Below, one piece after another: positions 41,590 through 48,854 of a stretch of DNA of 64,000 nucleotides. The notes beneath the pieces were generated by a model. The model was not told the origin of the DNA. It made no database searches and saw only the letters and a program-made list of their open reading frames with translations. The position numbers and the translations under genes are program-made. The stretch covers positions 3,410,001 through 3,474,000 of the forward strand of contig NZ_CP087164.1 of the NCBI RefSeq assembly GCF_021172045.1, written 5' to 3'. This stretch comes from Capillimicrobium parvum. GTDB lineage: Bacteria > Actinomycetota > Thermoleophilia > Solirubrobacterales > Solirubrobacteraceae. Every line of letters starts with the position of its first letter. The stretch's first letter is position 1.

Positions 41590-42207
41590 TCACGGCGCCT
41601 CCTCGCGCTCGCGGCCCAGCATGCGCAGGAGGTCCTCGTGCAGCTCGAACCAGACCGTGTGGTAGCTGTCGATCCGCGCGCCGCTGACGTAGTCGGTCTC
41701 GCCGGCGAGCACGCGGTCGTAGGCGGCGTCGAGCCGGCGGCGGTACTCGCCCATCCGCGGCAGCAGGGCCGAGAAGCGGTCGAGCACCTTCTCGGCGCGC
41801 TCGTGCTGGCGTCCGAGGCGGTCGACGACGCCGTGGTCGTAGTCGGCGTCGGAGTGGTCGTTGGGCACCCGCTCGCCGCCGGGGGTCGGCATCATCTGCC
41901 AGTCGGTGAACAGCGCGAGCAGCTCGCGGTTGATGCGCTCGAAGCGCTCGTACGCGGCGGTCGCCTCCGGGTCGGCGCGGAAGCCCGCGAACGCCTCGGG
42001 GTAGCGGTCGGCCAGCCACTCGCGCCCCGGGGGCGTGACCATGAAGGTGCCCTTCGCGCCGACCGCCCGCCCCGCGGCGACCGCGGCGTCGAGCGCGCCG
42101 GACACCGTCGCCGCATCCGCTCCGAGGATGTCGGCCACCGCGTCGGGCCCGCCGGCCTTCTTGACGGCGAGCCCGTGCAGGGCGAGCAGCTCCAGGTCGT
42201 CGGTCAT
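41590..42207 (-). CDS. Winged-helix-like protein associated with the PPDK-like cluster
   Basis: Protein of 205 residues. The N-terminal 65 residues look like a winged helix (LALHGLAVKKAGGPDAVADILGADAATVSGALDAAVAAGRAV, then a wing GTFMVTPPGREWL). The C-terminal domain is helical with a conserved-looking FTDWQMMP...NDHSDADYDHGVVDRLGRQ. A similar small protein is often a neighbour of PPDK-like genes in actinobacteria (recalled, not checked). It starts the four-gene cluster; TACCGT lies nine bases upstream of its ATG, suggesting a nearly leaderless mRNA. It may bind DNA, or may be an enzyme subunit that reuses the fold. Confidence 0.8.
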   Translation of the reverse strand: MTDDLELLALHGLAVKKAGGPDAVADILGADAATVSGALDAAVAAGRAVGAKGTFMVTPPGREWLADRYPEAFAGFRADPEATAAYERFERINRELLALFTDWQMMPTPGGERVPNDHSDADYDHGVVDRLGRQHERAEKVLDRFSALLPRMGEYRRRLDAAYDRVLAGETDYVSGARIDSYHTVWFELHEDLLRMLGREREEAP

Positions 42208-42293
42208 GCGTTCGGCACGGTAGGCCCACCGACCCTCCGCGCGGGCGCGCGCGGAGCGGCCGGATTGTGGACCTCGACAATCCGGGCACCCAG
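42208..42293. promoter_or_regulatory. Proposed dyad and -10 for the split-dikinase cluster
   Basis: CCGGATTGT (42260-42268) and ACAATCCGG (42277-42285) are perfect 9-bp arms around GGACCTCG, giving a TTGT-N8-ACAA core. On the minus strand TACCGT (42222-42217) lies 42 bp from the core and 9 nt before the ATG at 42207. This is the most symmetric site in the window and lies directly beside the 81-bp repeats. Confidence 0.65.
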
Positions 42294-42617
42294 GGGTGCC
42301 GACCGCCGCCCTGGCGGATGCAGGGTGCGCTGCTGAGATCTGCGGCGGGGAGGCGGGCCCCCGGGGGATCTCAAGGGTGCCGACCGCCGCCCGGGCGGAT
42401 GCAGGGTGCGCTGCTGAGATCTGCGGCGGGGAGGCGGGCCCCCGGGGGATCTCAAGGGTGCCGACCGCCGCCCGGGCGGATGCAGGGTGCGCTGCTGAGA
42501 TCTGCGGCGGGGAGGCGGGCCCCCGGGGGATCCCAGGGGTGCCGACCGCCGCCCTGGCGGATGCAGGGTGCGCTGCCGGGATCTGCGGGGGTGAGCCGGG
42601 CGGCGTGGGATCTCAGC
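42294..42617. repeat. Four tandem copies of an 81-bp repeat
   Basis: Units start at 42294, 42375, 42456 and 42537 with a constant 81-bp period. Units 1-3 are nearly identical; unit 4 has several changes and overlaps the hydrolase stop codon (42613-42615). Each unit contains CCGCCCGGGCGG (or one mismatch), AGATCT and CCCCCGGGGG palindromes. The array fills most of the 405-bp gap between two minus-strand genes (42207 and 42613). Because 81 is a multiple of three, an open frame runs through both strands, but it has no start context and encodes only the repeat, so it is not called as a gene. Confidence 0.9.
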
Positions 42618-43341
42618 TCCAGTGCCGCAGCAGGGCCTCGGCCGTCTCCCGTGGGCGCTCGTACGGCCACCAGTGGCCGCAGTCGAGCACGACCAGCTCG
42701 GCGCGCATGCGCTCCGCCAGGCGCTCGGCCCAGACGAGCGGCACGTACGGGTCGTCGCGCCCCCAGATGACCATCGCCGGCACCGCTATCCGCTCGAGAT
42801 CCGGCTGCCACTCCGCGCCGATGTGCACGGCCGAGCGGTAGAGCTTGAGGATGACCGTCTTGTTGCCGGGGGTCAGCCAGGCGTTGCGCTCGGCATCCTG
42901 CTGCGGCACGCCGTGCTCGACGAGGTACGGGATGGAGACCTCCGGGGTGAGGTCCTCCTCCATGTAGCGCTCGCCCTCTCCCGGCGTCTGCCAGACCTGG
43001 GCGATCTCGTGCCACGGGTAGTCGACGTCCACGGCGGCGCCGCCCGCCGCGACCGAGCGCAGGAGGTCGGGCCGCGTCGACGCGATCCGCTGCACGAGCA
43101 GCGAGCCCCAGTCGTGGCCGACGAGGTCGACCGGGCCGCCCCGGTCCTTCAGCGCCTCGAGCTGCTCGACGATCCAGTCGACGTAGGTCTCCTTCGTCGC
43201 CGGATGGTCGTCGCCGGCCGGCTCCGCGAAGCCGGGCAGGTCGACCGCGACGATCTCCTGGCCGTAGGGGCCGAGGTGCTCGACGACCCGGTCCCACAGG
43301 TGGGCGGTGTCGGGGTTGCCGTGGACCAGCAGCGCGGGCAT
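42613..43341 (-). CDS. Alpha/beta hydrolase (haloalkane dehalogenase/epoxide hydrolase-like)
   Basis: Alpha/beta-hydrolase of 242 residues. HGNPDTAHLWD (7-17) is the oxyanion-side motif, the nucleophile is Asp77 in LVGHDWGS, the acid lies in WGRDDPYVP, and the base His near residue 223 is in DCGHWWPYERP. HGNP plus GHDWGS is more like haloalkane dehalogenases and dehalogenase-like hydrolases than true epoxide hydrolases. It follows a histidine phosphatase by 18 bp in an operon begun by the zinc ADH at 45092. The repeat array starts at its stop codon. Confidence 0.85.
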   Translation of the reverse strand: MPALLVHGNPDTAHLWDRVVEHLGPYGQEIVAVDLPGFAEPAGDDHPATKETYVDWIVEQLEALKDRGGPVDLVGHDWGSLLVQRIASTRPDLLRSVAAGGAAVDVDYPWHEIAQVWQTPGEGERYMEEDLTPEVSIPYLVEHGVPQQDAERNAWLTPGNKTVILKLYRSAVHIGAEWQPDLERIAVPAMVIWGRDDPYVPLVWAERLAERMRAELVVLDCGHWWPYERPRETAEALLRHWS

Positions 43342-43359
43342 CCGTGCTCCTTCGTTCGG

Positions 43360-44049
43360 TCAGCCGGCGGGGCCGGTGGGATGGGTGAGATGGCAGATGT
43401 CGTTGAACGAGCGCAGCAGCCAGCGGCCGTCGGCCAGCACGATGAGCCGGGTGATCGAGCCGTTGTCGGCGTGCACGAACGCGAACGGGCGGCTGGCGGA
43501 GGCCTGCGCGCAGAGCTCGCCGATGACGGCGCCGTGCACGACGGCGACGGCCGTCCGGTCCGGGCCGGTCTCGGCCACGATCTGCTCGATCGCGCGGCGC
43601 ACGCGGGCGCCGAGCGACTCGCGCGACTCGCCGCCCGGGATCGCGTCCCAGCGCTCCTCGTCGAACACCTGCCGGATGATCGGGTCGCCCCGAGCGGCGC
43701 GGATGCGGTACTGGCCGCCCTCGAACTCGCCGAGGCCGACCTCGGCGAGGTCCGCCAGCACGGTCGGCTCGAGGCCGGTCGCCTCGGTCAGCGGCGCGGC
43801 CGTCTGGTGCGTGCGCCGCAGCGTCGACACGTAGAGGCGGTGGATGCCCTCGTGCTGCAGCCGGCGCGCGGCCTCCCGGGCCTGGGCGTGGCCGCCGTCC
43901 GACAGCGCGGGGTCGCTGTGGCCGTCGACGAGCGGGAAGCTGACCCCCTCCATCGCCGCCTCCGAGGCACCGTGGCGCACGAGGATCACCTCGGTCGCCC
44001 CCGGCGGCAGCGCGAACGGGTGCTGGTGGAACGCGTCGCGGTCGCTCAC
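43360..44049 (-). CDS. Histidine phosphatase-family protein
   Basis: Phosphoglycerate-mutase/histidine-phosphatase fold, 229 residues. The catalytic motif is LVRHGASE (about 23-30) and the second His is in AVVHGAVIGEL. The GTG start at 44049 overlaps the ADH stop (GTGA). A paralogue at 61908 shares the same plan and near-identical C-terminal NGSI-x-R...FND-x-x-HLT. Two copies in catabolic operons suggest a phosphorylated intermediate or a thioester-like role, but neither has been shown. Confidence 0.87.
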   Translation of the reverse strand: MSDRDAFHQHPFALPPGATEVILVRHGASEAAMEGVSFPLVDGHSDPALSDGGHAQAREAARRLQHEGIHRLYVSTLRRTHQTAAPLTEATGLEPTVLADLAEVGLGEFEGGQYRIRAARGDPIIRQVFDEERWDAIPGGESRESLGARVRRAIEQIVAETGPDRTAVAVVHGAVIGELCAQASASRPFAFVHADNGSITRLIVLADGRWLLRSFNDICHLTHPTGPAG

Positions 44050-45092
44050 GAGGACGGCGGGGCGCCCGGCGTGACGAGGACCTTCAGCGAGCGGTCCTTG
44101 CTCATCTGGGTCTCGAACGCCTCCGCGACGTCGTCGAGCGCGTGGCGGTGCGTGATGAGCGGGTCGGCCTGGGCGCGCCCGCTCGACAGCAGCGCCACCG
44201 CCTCGCCGAAGTCGTCGCTCGTGTAGGCGATGCTGCCCTGCAGGCGGATCTCCTTCTGCACGAGCGCCGTCGGGTTGAACGTGAGCGGGTCGTCGTAGAG
44301 GGCGAGCACGACGATCGTGCCCCCGGCCTTGACCGTGTCCAGCGCGGCTCTGGCGAGCTCCGGCACGCCGGAGCACTCGAAGACGACGTCGACCTCCTCG
44401 CCCTCGCCGAGCGCGGCGTCGACCGCCGCGTCGATGCCCGCCGCGCCATCGACCGCGTCGGCCCCCAGGGTGGCCGCCGCCCGCAGGCGCAGCTCGGAGA
44501 GGTCGATGCCGATGACGCGGCGCGCGCCGTACGCGCGCAGGACCTGGAGGACCTGCTGGCCGATCGTGCCCAGGCCGAGCACGAGCGCCGTGCTGCCCTC
44601 GACGTCGCCCGCCAGCCTGACCGCATGGACGGCGACCGCGAGGGGTTCGACGGTCGCGCCCTGCTCGTCTGACATGTCGTCGGAGAGCTTGAAGACGTTC
44701 TCGCCCGGGATGGAGCGCGGGATGCGGATCCGCTCCGCGAACGCGCCCGGGCGCCCGTAGGCGAGCCCGGTGGTCCAGGCCGAGGCGCACAGGTTGTAGC
44801 GGCCCTCGAGGCAGCGAGGGCAGTCGCCGCAGGGCACGAGCGGCGAGGCGGTCACGCGATCGCCGACCTGCAGGCCGCTGACCTCGTCGCCGGCCTCGAC
44901 GACCTCGCCCGCGAACTCGTGGCCCATGATCTGGCCGGGCGCGACGAACGAGCCGTGCTCGTAGGTGTGCAGGTCCGAGCCGCAGATGCCGCACACGCTG
45001 ACCGCGACGACCACGTCCTCCGGTCCCGCCTGCGGGTCGTCGACCTCCTCGACCCGGATGTCCTTGATGCCCTGGAAGACCGCCGCCTTCAT
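44046..45092 (-). CDS. Zinc-dependent alcohol dehydrogenase (2,3-butanediol/sorbitol dehydrogenase-like)
   Basis: Medium-chain dehydrogenase of 348 residues, similar in plan to the ADH at 11309-12361. The catalytic zinc motif is CGICGSD (about 34-40), followed by GHEFAGEVVEAG. The structural zinc loop is CGDCPRCLEGRYNLC, and the Rossmann fold has VLGLGTIGQQV. It heads an operon with a histidine phosphatase and an alpha/beta-hydrolase. The promoter shows the common dyad (45174-45189) 41 bp from CAGCAT. Likely oxidises a secondary alcohol; the specific one is unknown. Confidence 0.9.
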   Translation of the reverse strand: MKAAVFQGIKDIRVEEVDDPQAGPEDVVVAVSVCGICGSDLHTYEHGSFVAPGQIMGHEFAGEVVEAGDEVSGLQVGDRVTASPLVPCGDCPRCLEGRYNLCASAWTTGLAYGRPGAFAERIRIPRSIPGENVFKLSDDMSDEQGATVEPLAVAVHAVRLAGDVEGSTALVLGLGTIGQQVLQVLRAYGARRVIGIDLSELRLRAAATLGADAVDGAAGIDAAVDAALGEGEEVDVVFECSGVPELARAALDTVKAGGTIVVLALYDDPLTFNPTALVQKEIRLQGSIAYTSDDFGEAVALLSSGRAQADPLITHRHALDDVAEAFETQMSKDRSLKVLVTPGAPPSS

Positions 45093-45126
45093 GCAACCCG
45101 TCCCTTCACCGTTGGCGCTGCGACCG

Positions 45127-45189
45127 ATGCTGTCCGATCGCCGCGCGGCGACCGCGCGGGCGGGTTGCCCGGCTTGGAGGATTCACCAA
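45127..45189 (-). promoter_or_regulatory. Proposed dyad and -10 for ADH operon
   Basis: TTGGAGGATTCACCAA (45174-45189) is almost the same as the site upstream of the solute-binding protein (56989-57003). On the minus strand CAGCAT (45132-45127) lies 41 bp downstream, 34 nt before the ADH ATG. Confidence 0.55.
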
Positions 45190-45251
45190 TGCGTCCCACC
45201 CACCCGAGCGCTGGAGGAGAGGTCGGCGCCGGGCGGGTGGGACGATCGGTC

Positions 45252-46010
45252 CTACGGAGCGGTGTAGCCCCCGTCCACGCTCATCGCCGTGCCGGTGACG
45301 AACGAGGCTTTGTCGGACAGCAGCCACACGCAGGCGGACGCGATCTCGGGCGCCTGGGCGAAGCGGCCGATCGGGTGGTTGGCGCGCGCGGCCTCCACCG
45401 CGGCCGCGTCGCCGCCCAGGAGGTTCTCGAACAGGTCGGAGACCATCGGCGTCTCGGTGTAGGACGGGCAGACCGAGTTGACCCGGATTCCCTCTGTGGC
45501 GTACTCGAGCGCCGCCGCCTTCGTGAGGCCCACGACGCCGTGTTTGGCGGCGACGTAGCCGACGGCGCCCGGCCAGCCGATCAGCCCGGCCGCCGACGCC
45601 ATGTTGACGATCGACCCGCCGCCGTCGGCCAGCATCGCCCGCAGCTCGTGCTTCGTGCACAGGAACACGCCGTTGAGGTCGACGTCGCAGATGCGCTTGA
45701 AGTCCTCGAAGCTCGTGTCGGCCGTCATGCCGATCGTGCCGAGGATCCCCGCGCAGTTGAACGCGCCGTCGAGCCCCCCGAGCTCGCGCTGGGCGGTCGC
45801 GACGAGCTCCTCGACCTGGCTCTCGTCGGTGACGTCGCAGGCGACGAACGTCGCGCCGCCGAGCTCCTGCGCCAGCGCCGTCCCGCGCGCCTCGTCGACG
45901 TCGGAGAGCAGCAGCCGCGCGCCCTCCGCGCGCGCCTCCCGCGCCGTCGCCTCGCCGATGCCGCTGGCGGCGCCGGTGATCAGCACCACCTTGTCGTCCA
46001 GGATCCCCAT
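45252..46010 (-). CDS. SDR family oxidoreductase
   Basis: Short-chain dehydrogenase of 252 residues. LITGAASGIGEATA (10-23), an acidic LSDVDEARG after strand 2 (NAD preference likely), NCAGILGT, and MASAAGLIGWPGAVGYVAAKHGV with Ser, Tyr and Lys complete the active site. It lies 17 bp downstream of an acyl-CoA ligase and shares its message. The downstream gap of 159 bp to the ADH contains that gene's dyad promoter and no other feature. Confidence 0.92.
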   Translation of the reverse strand: MGILDDKVVLITGAASGIGEATAREARAEGARLLLSDVDEARGTALAQELGGATFVACDVTDESQVEELVATAQRELGGLDGAFNCAGILGTIGMTADTSFEDFKRICDVDLNGVFLCTKHELRAMLADGGGSIVNMASAAGLIGWPGAVGYVAAKHGVVGLTKAAALEYATEGIRVNSVCPSYTETPMVSDLFENLLGGDAAAVEAARANHPIGRFAQAPEIASACVWLLSDKASFVTGTAMSVDGGYTAP

Positions 46011-46027
46011 CCGCGCGTCTGCTCCTC

Positions 46028-47563
46028 TCAGGCCGTGGCGGCCGAGCGCACCCGGTCGCGCAGCGGCTTCTTGTCGATCTTGCCGGTCGAGGTCTTGGGC
46101 AGGTCGTCGACGACCTCCCAGGTCGACGGCACCTTGAACGGGGCCAGGCGCTCGCGGCAGTGCCGCTCCACCGCGTCCAGGCCGGCCCCGGCGGCCAGCA
46201 CGACGACCGCGTGCACCTCCTCCCCGCGCACCGCGTCCGGGCGGCCGACCACCGCGGCGCCCTGGACGGCGTCGTGCTCGAGCAGGACGTCCTCGATCTC
46301 GCGCGGGTAGATGTTCTCGCCGCCGCGGATGATCATGTCCTTCTTGCGGTCGACGAGGAAGATGTAGCCGTCGGCGTCGCGGTAGCCGACGTCGCCGGTG
46401 TGCAGCCAGCCGTCGCGCAGCGTCTCGGCGGTCGCGTCCGGGCGGTTGAGATAGCCCTGCATGACGTTCGGCCCGCGGACGCACACCTCGCCCGGGACGC
46501 CGTCGCCCGCGGCCCGGCCGTCGTCGCCGCGGATGACCACGTCCTGCCCGCGCACCGGCAGGCCGATCGAGCCGATCTTGCGCGGGCCGTGGAACGGGTT
46601 GAGCGTCGAGCAGCAGGCGCCTTCGGTGAGGCCGTAGCCCTCGAGCACCGCGATGCCGAACTTCGCCTCGAAGCGCTCGAACATCGCCGGCGACAGCGGC
46701 GCGGCGCCGCACACGACGTAGCGGACCGAGTTGGTCTCCGCCTCGTCGGCGCCGGGTGCGTGCAGCAGTGCGGCGAGCATCGTCGGGACCGCCGAGAACG
46801 TCACCGGCTCGAAGCGCGCGACCGTGTCCCAGAACGTCGAGGCCGAGAAGCGCTCCCACATCGCGACCTCGGCGCCGATGAGCATCGGCATGACCGTCGT
46901 CACGACCTGGGCGTTGACGTGGAACAGCGGCAGGACCATGCCGAGGACGTCGCCGCGGACCACCGGGACGAGCTCGCCGAGCATGCGCGTGTCCGACATG
47001 AAGTTGCGGTGGCTGAGCATCGCGCCCTTCGGCCGGCCCGTCGTGCCCGACGTGTAGACGAGCGACATGAGGTCGTCCGGAGCGGCGCCGGCCTCGTCGG
47101 CGACGGTCCCGTGCGCGCGCAGGACGCCGAGCGGGTCGCCGGCGGCCTGGTCGACGCCGACCAGCTCGCGCAGCGCGGGCAGCTCGCCGCGGACGGCGGC
47201 GAAGTCCTCCTCGCGGGCGGCCTCGCAGACGATCGTGCTCGCGCCCGAGTCCTCGAGGATGCCCATCGCCTCGCGCAGCGTCAGGTCCGGGTTGACCGGA
47301 TTGAAGACGGCGCCGAGCCAGAGGATCGCCCACCACACCTCGAGGTACTCCGGCCCGTTGCGCAGGACGACGCCGACGACGTCGCCGCGCTGCACGCCGG
47401 CAGCGCGCAGGCCCGCGGCGATCTCCGTCACCCGGTGGTGGAACTCGGCGTAGGACCAGGCCACCCGGTCGTCGCGGACGAAGCGCGCGTCGCCGAGCTC
47501 GGCCGCGCGCGTGCGCAGCAGCTCGGGGAGGGTCTGGGTCTCCGTGTTGAGCACGCCGGGCAT
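46028..47563 (-). CDS. AMP-forming acyl-CoA synthetase
   Basis: ANL-superfamily ligase of 511 residues. SLVYTSGTTGRPKGAMLSH, LEGYGLTEGACC, VDRKKDMIIRGGENIYPREIE and the catalytic lysine region TSTGKIDKKPLRDR are present. The start MPGVLNTET at 47563 is preferred to the ATG at 47632 because GACGCT lies six bases upstream, the expected place for a leaderless -10, and the longer N-terminus reads as low-complexity. The promoter dyad lies 42 bp further. First gene of a ligase-SDR pair. Confidence 0.9.
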   Translation of the reverse strand: MPGVLNTETQTLPELLRTRAAELGDARFVRDDRVAWSYAEFHHRVTEIAAGLRAAGVQRGDVVGVVLRNGPEYLEVWWAILWLGAVFNPVNPDLTLREAMGILEDSGASTIVCEAAREEDFAAVRGELPALRELVGVDQAAGDPLGVLRAHGTVADEAGAAPDDLMSLVYTSGTTGRPKGAMLSHRNFMSDTRMLGELVPVVRGDVLGMVLPLFHVNAQVVTTVMPMLIGAEVAMWERFSASTFWDTVARFEPVTFSAVPTMLAALLHAPGADEAETNSVRYVVCGAAPLSPAMFERFEAKFGIAVLEGYGLTEGACCSTLNPFHGPRKIGSIGLPVRGQDVVIRGDDGRAAGDGVPGEVCVRGPNVMQGYLNRPDATAETLRDGWLHTGDVGYRDADGYIFLVDRKKDMIIRGGENIYPREIEDVLLEHDAVQGAAVVGRPDAVRGEEVHAVVVLAAGAGLDAVERHCRERLAPFKVPSTWEVVDDLPKTSTGKIDKKPLRDRVRSAATA

Positions 47564-47569
47564 GGCGCC

Positions 47570-47633
47570 AGCGTCGCACGCGGCCGCGGGGTCGCGGAGG
47601 CGGCGGGCGCGCGGGCGTTGTGCGGTTTCCAAA
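47570..47633 (-). promoter_or_regulatory. Proposed dyad and leaderless -10 for ligase-SDR operon
   Basis: TTGTGCGGTTTCCAAA (plus strand 47618-47633) lies 42 bp from GACGCT (minus strand 47575-47570), which is six bases before the ligase ATG. The sequence GACGCTGGCGCC before ATG is the same as upstream of the DUF2277 gene at 62700 except for the first base. Confidence 0.6.
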
Positions 47634-47652
47634 GGCGCCGCGGGGGGCGCCG

Positions 47653-48717
47653 TCAGCGGCCGCTGAGGATCATCAGGGAGACGAGCGGCAGGCGGCCCGG
47701 TGCGCGGCGCGCGCTGAGCGCCAGCCCGACGCGCGCGCCCGACACCTGGCGCCGGCCCGCCTCACCGCGCAGCTGCCAGGCGATCTCGCACACCTGGGCG
47801 ATGCCCGACGCGCCGATCGCCTCGCCCTGGGACAGCAGGCCGCCGCTCGTGTTGACCGGCAGCACGCCGCCCAGCGCGGTGAACGCGCTCTCCACCAGCT
47901 CGGGTCCCTGCCCCTGCGGCGCGAACTGCAGCGCCTCGTACGCGGCCATCTCACCGGCCGCGGTGCTGTCGTCGACCTCCGCGAGATCTATCTCCTCGGG
48001 GCCCAGGCTCGAGCTCTGGTAGGCGAGCAGCGCCGCCCGCGAGATCGCGTCGCCTGCGTCGCTGTCGCCGAGCAGCACCGACGCCCGCACCCGCGCCGCG
48101 TGGCCACCGAGCCGCCGCCGCACGGCACCCGACGTGAACACCACCGCGGCGGCGCCGTCGGCGTGCGCGGCCACCATCAGGCGCCGCAGCGGCCACTCGA
48201 GCAGCTCGCTGCCCATCACGTCGCCGGCGTCCACCCGCGTCGCCAGCAGCGCGCGGGGGTTGTCGGCGCCGAGCGTGCGGTTCTTCGCGGCGACGCGCGC
48301 GAGGTGCTCCTCCGTCGCGCCGCTCGCGTCCATGTAGTGCTGCGCCGCCGCGGCCTGCGCGTGCAACAGCGTGCCGTTGGACTCGGGCTCGCCCGCGAGG
48401 GTCCCGATCCCCGCGCACAGCACGACGTCGTATTCGCCGCCGGCCACGGCCTGCCACGCCATCTGCATCGCGCGCGACGCCCACGCCGTCGGTCGCCCGA
48501 CCGGGGCGATTCGCTCGGTGCCCAGGCCGAGATCCGGCAGCTCGCTGCGCTGCGCCGCGCCCACCCCGGCGCTCAGCGACATCGCGGCGACGTCGCTTGC
48601 GGCGAGGCCCGCATCCGCCAGCGCGGCGGCGACCGCCTCGCGGCCGAGCTCCTCTTCGGTCCGTCCGGAACGCCCGAACCCGGTCGCCCCGACGCCGACG
48701 AGGAAGACCTCGCGCAC
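47653..48717 (-). CDS. Thiolase-fold protein lacking usual catalytic residues
   Basis: SCP2/lipid-transfer-type thiolase-fold protein of 354 residues. The frame is family-like throughout (GREAVAAALADAGL, HADGAAAVVF, ALGGVLPVNTSGGLLSQGEAIGASG), but the nucleophilic Cys is absent (GRPTAWASRAMQ, with Trp79 at the Cys position). The GHP His is Glu299, and the C-terminal Cys/Gly loop is GLALSARRAPGRL. GTG 48717 has GGAGG five bases upstream. Such proteins can be aldolases with a DUF35 partner (Ltp2-like) or inactive; no DUF35 gene is next to it. Confidence 0.85.
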   Translation of the reverse strand: MREVFLVGVGATGFGRSGRTEEELGREAVAAALADAGLAASDVAAMSLSAGVGAAQRSELPDLGLGTERIAPVGRPTAWASRAMQMAWQAVAGGEYDVVLCAGIGTLAGEPESNGTLLHAQAAAAQHYMDASGATEEHLARVAAKNRTLGADNPRALLATRVDAGDVMGSELLEWPLRRLMVAAHADGAAAVVFTSGAVRRRLGGHAARVRASVLLGDSDAGDAISRAALLAYQSSSLGPEEIDLAEVDDSTAAGEMAAYEALQFAPQGQGPELVESAFTALGGVLPVNTSGGLLSQGEAIGASGIAQVCEIAWQLRGEAGRRQVSGARVGLALSARRAPGRLPLVSLMILSGR

Positions 48718-48754
48718 GAACACCTCCAGTTCGGGTACGGCGTTGACGAGCGCG

Positions 48755-48817
48755 AGGATGATGGACCGCGAGCGGCGGCGTGGAGGCCCCGCGTCCGGGG
48801 CTTGTGCGAAACCCCAA
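48755..48817 (-). promoter_or_regulatory. Proposed dyad and -10 for the thiolase-like gene
   Basis: TTGTGCGAAACCCCAA (plus strand 48802-48817) lies 41 bp from CATCCT (minus strand 48760-48755), with 37 nt to the GTG. The dyad arms are weak; the left arm TTGTGCG is identical to that of the ligase promoter at 47618. Confidence 0.45.
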
Positions 48818-48854
48818 CCGACCCGTCGGAAATCGCGACGCGGCTCGTGGGCCT

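Noticed and set aside
42294-42617. CRISPR-like array
   Set aside because: Units are directly adjacent with no unique spacers, and no cas gene is nearby.
42267-42770. Open frame through the 81-bp repeats on the plus strand (and its mirror on the minus strand)
   Set aside because: It exists because the period is a multiple of three; it has no ribosome-binding site and runs antisense into the hydrolase gene.
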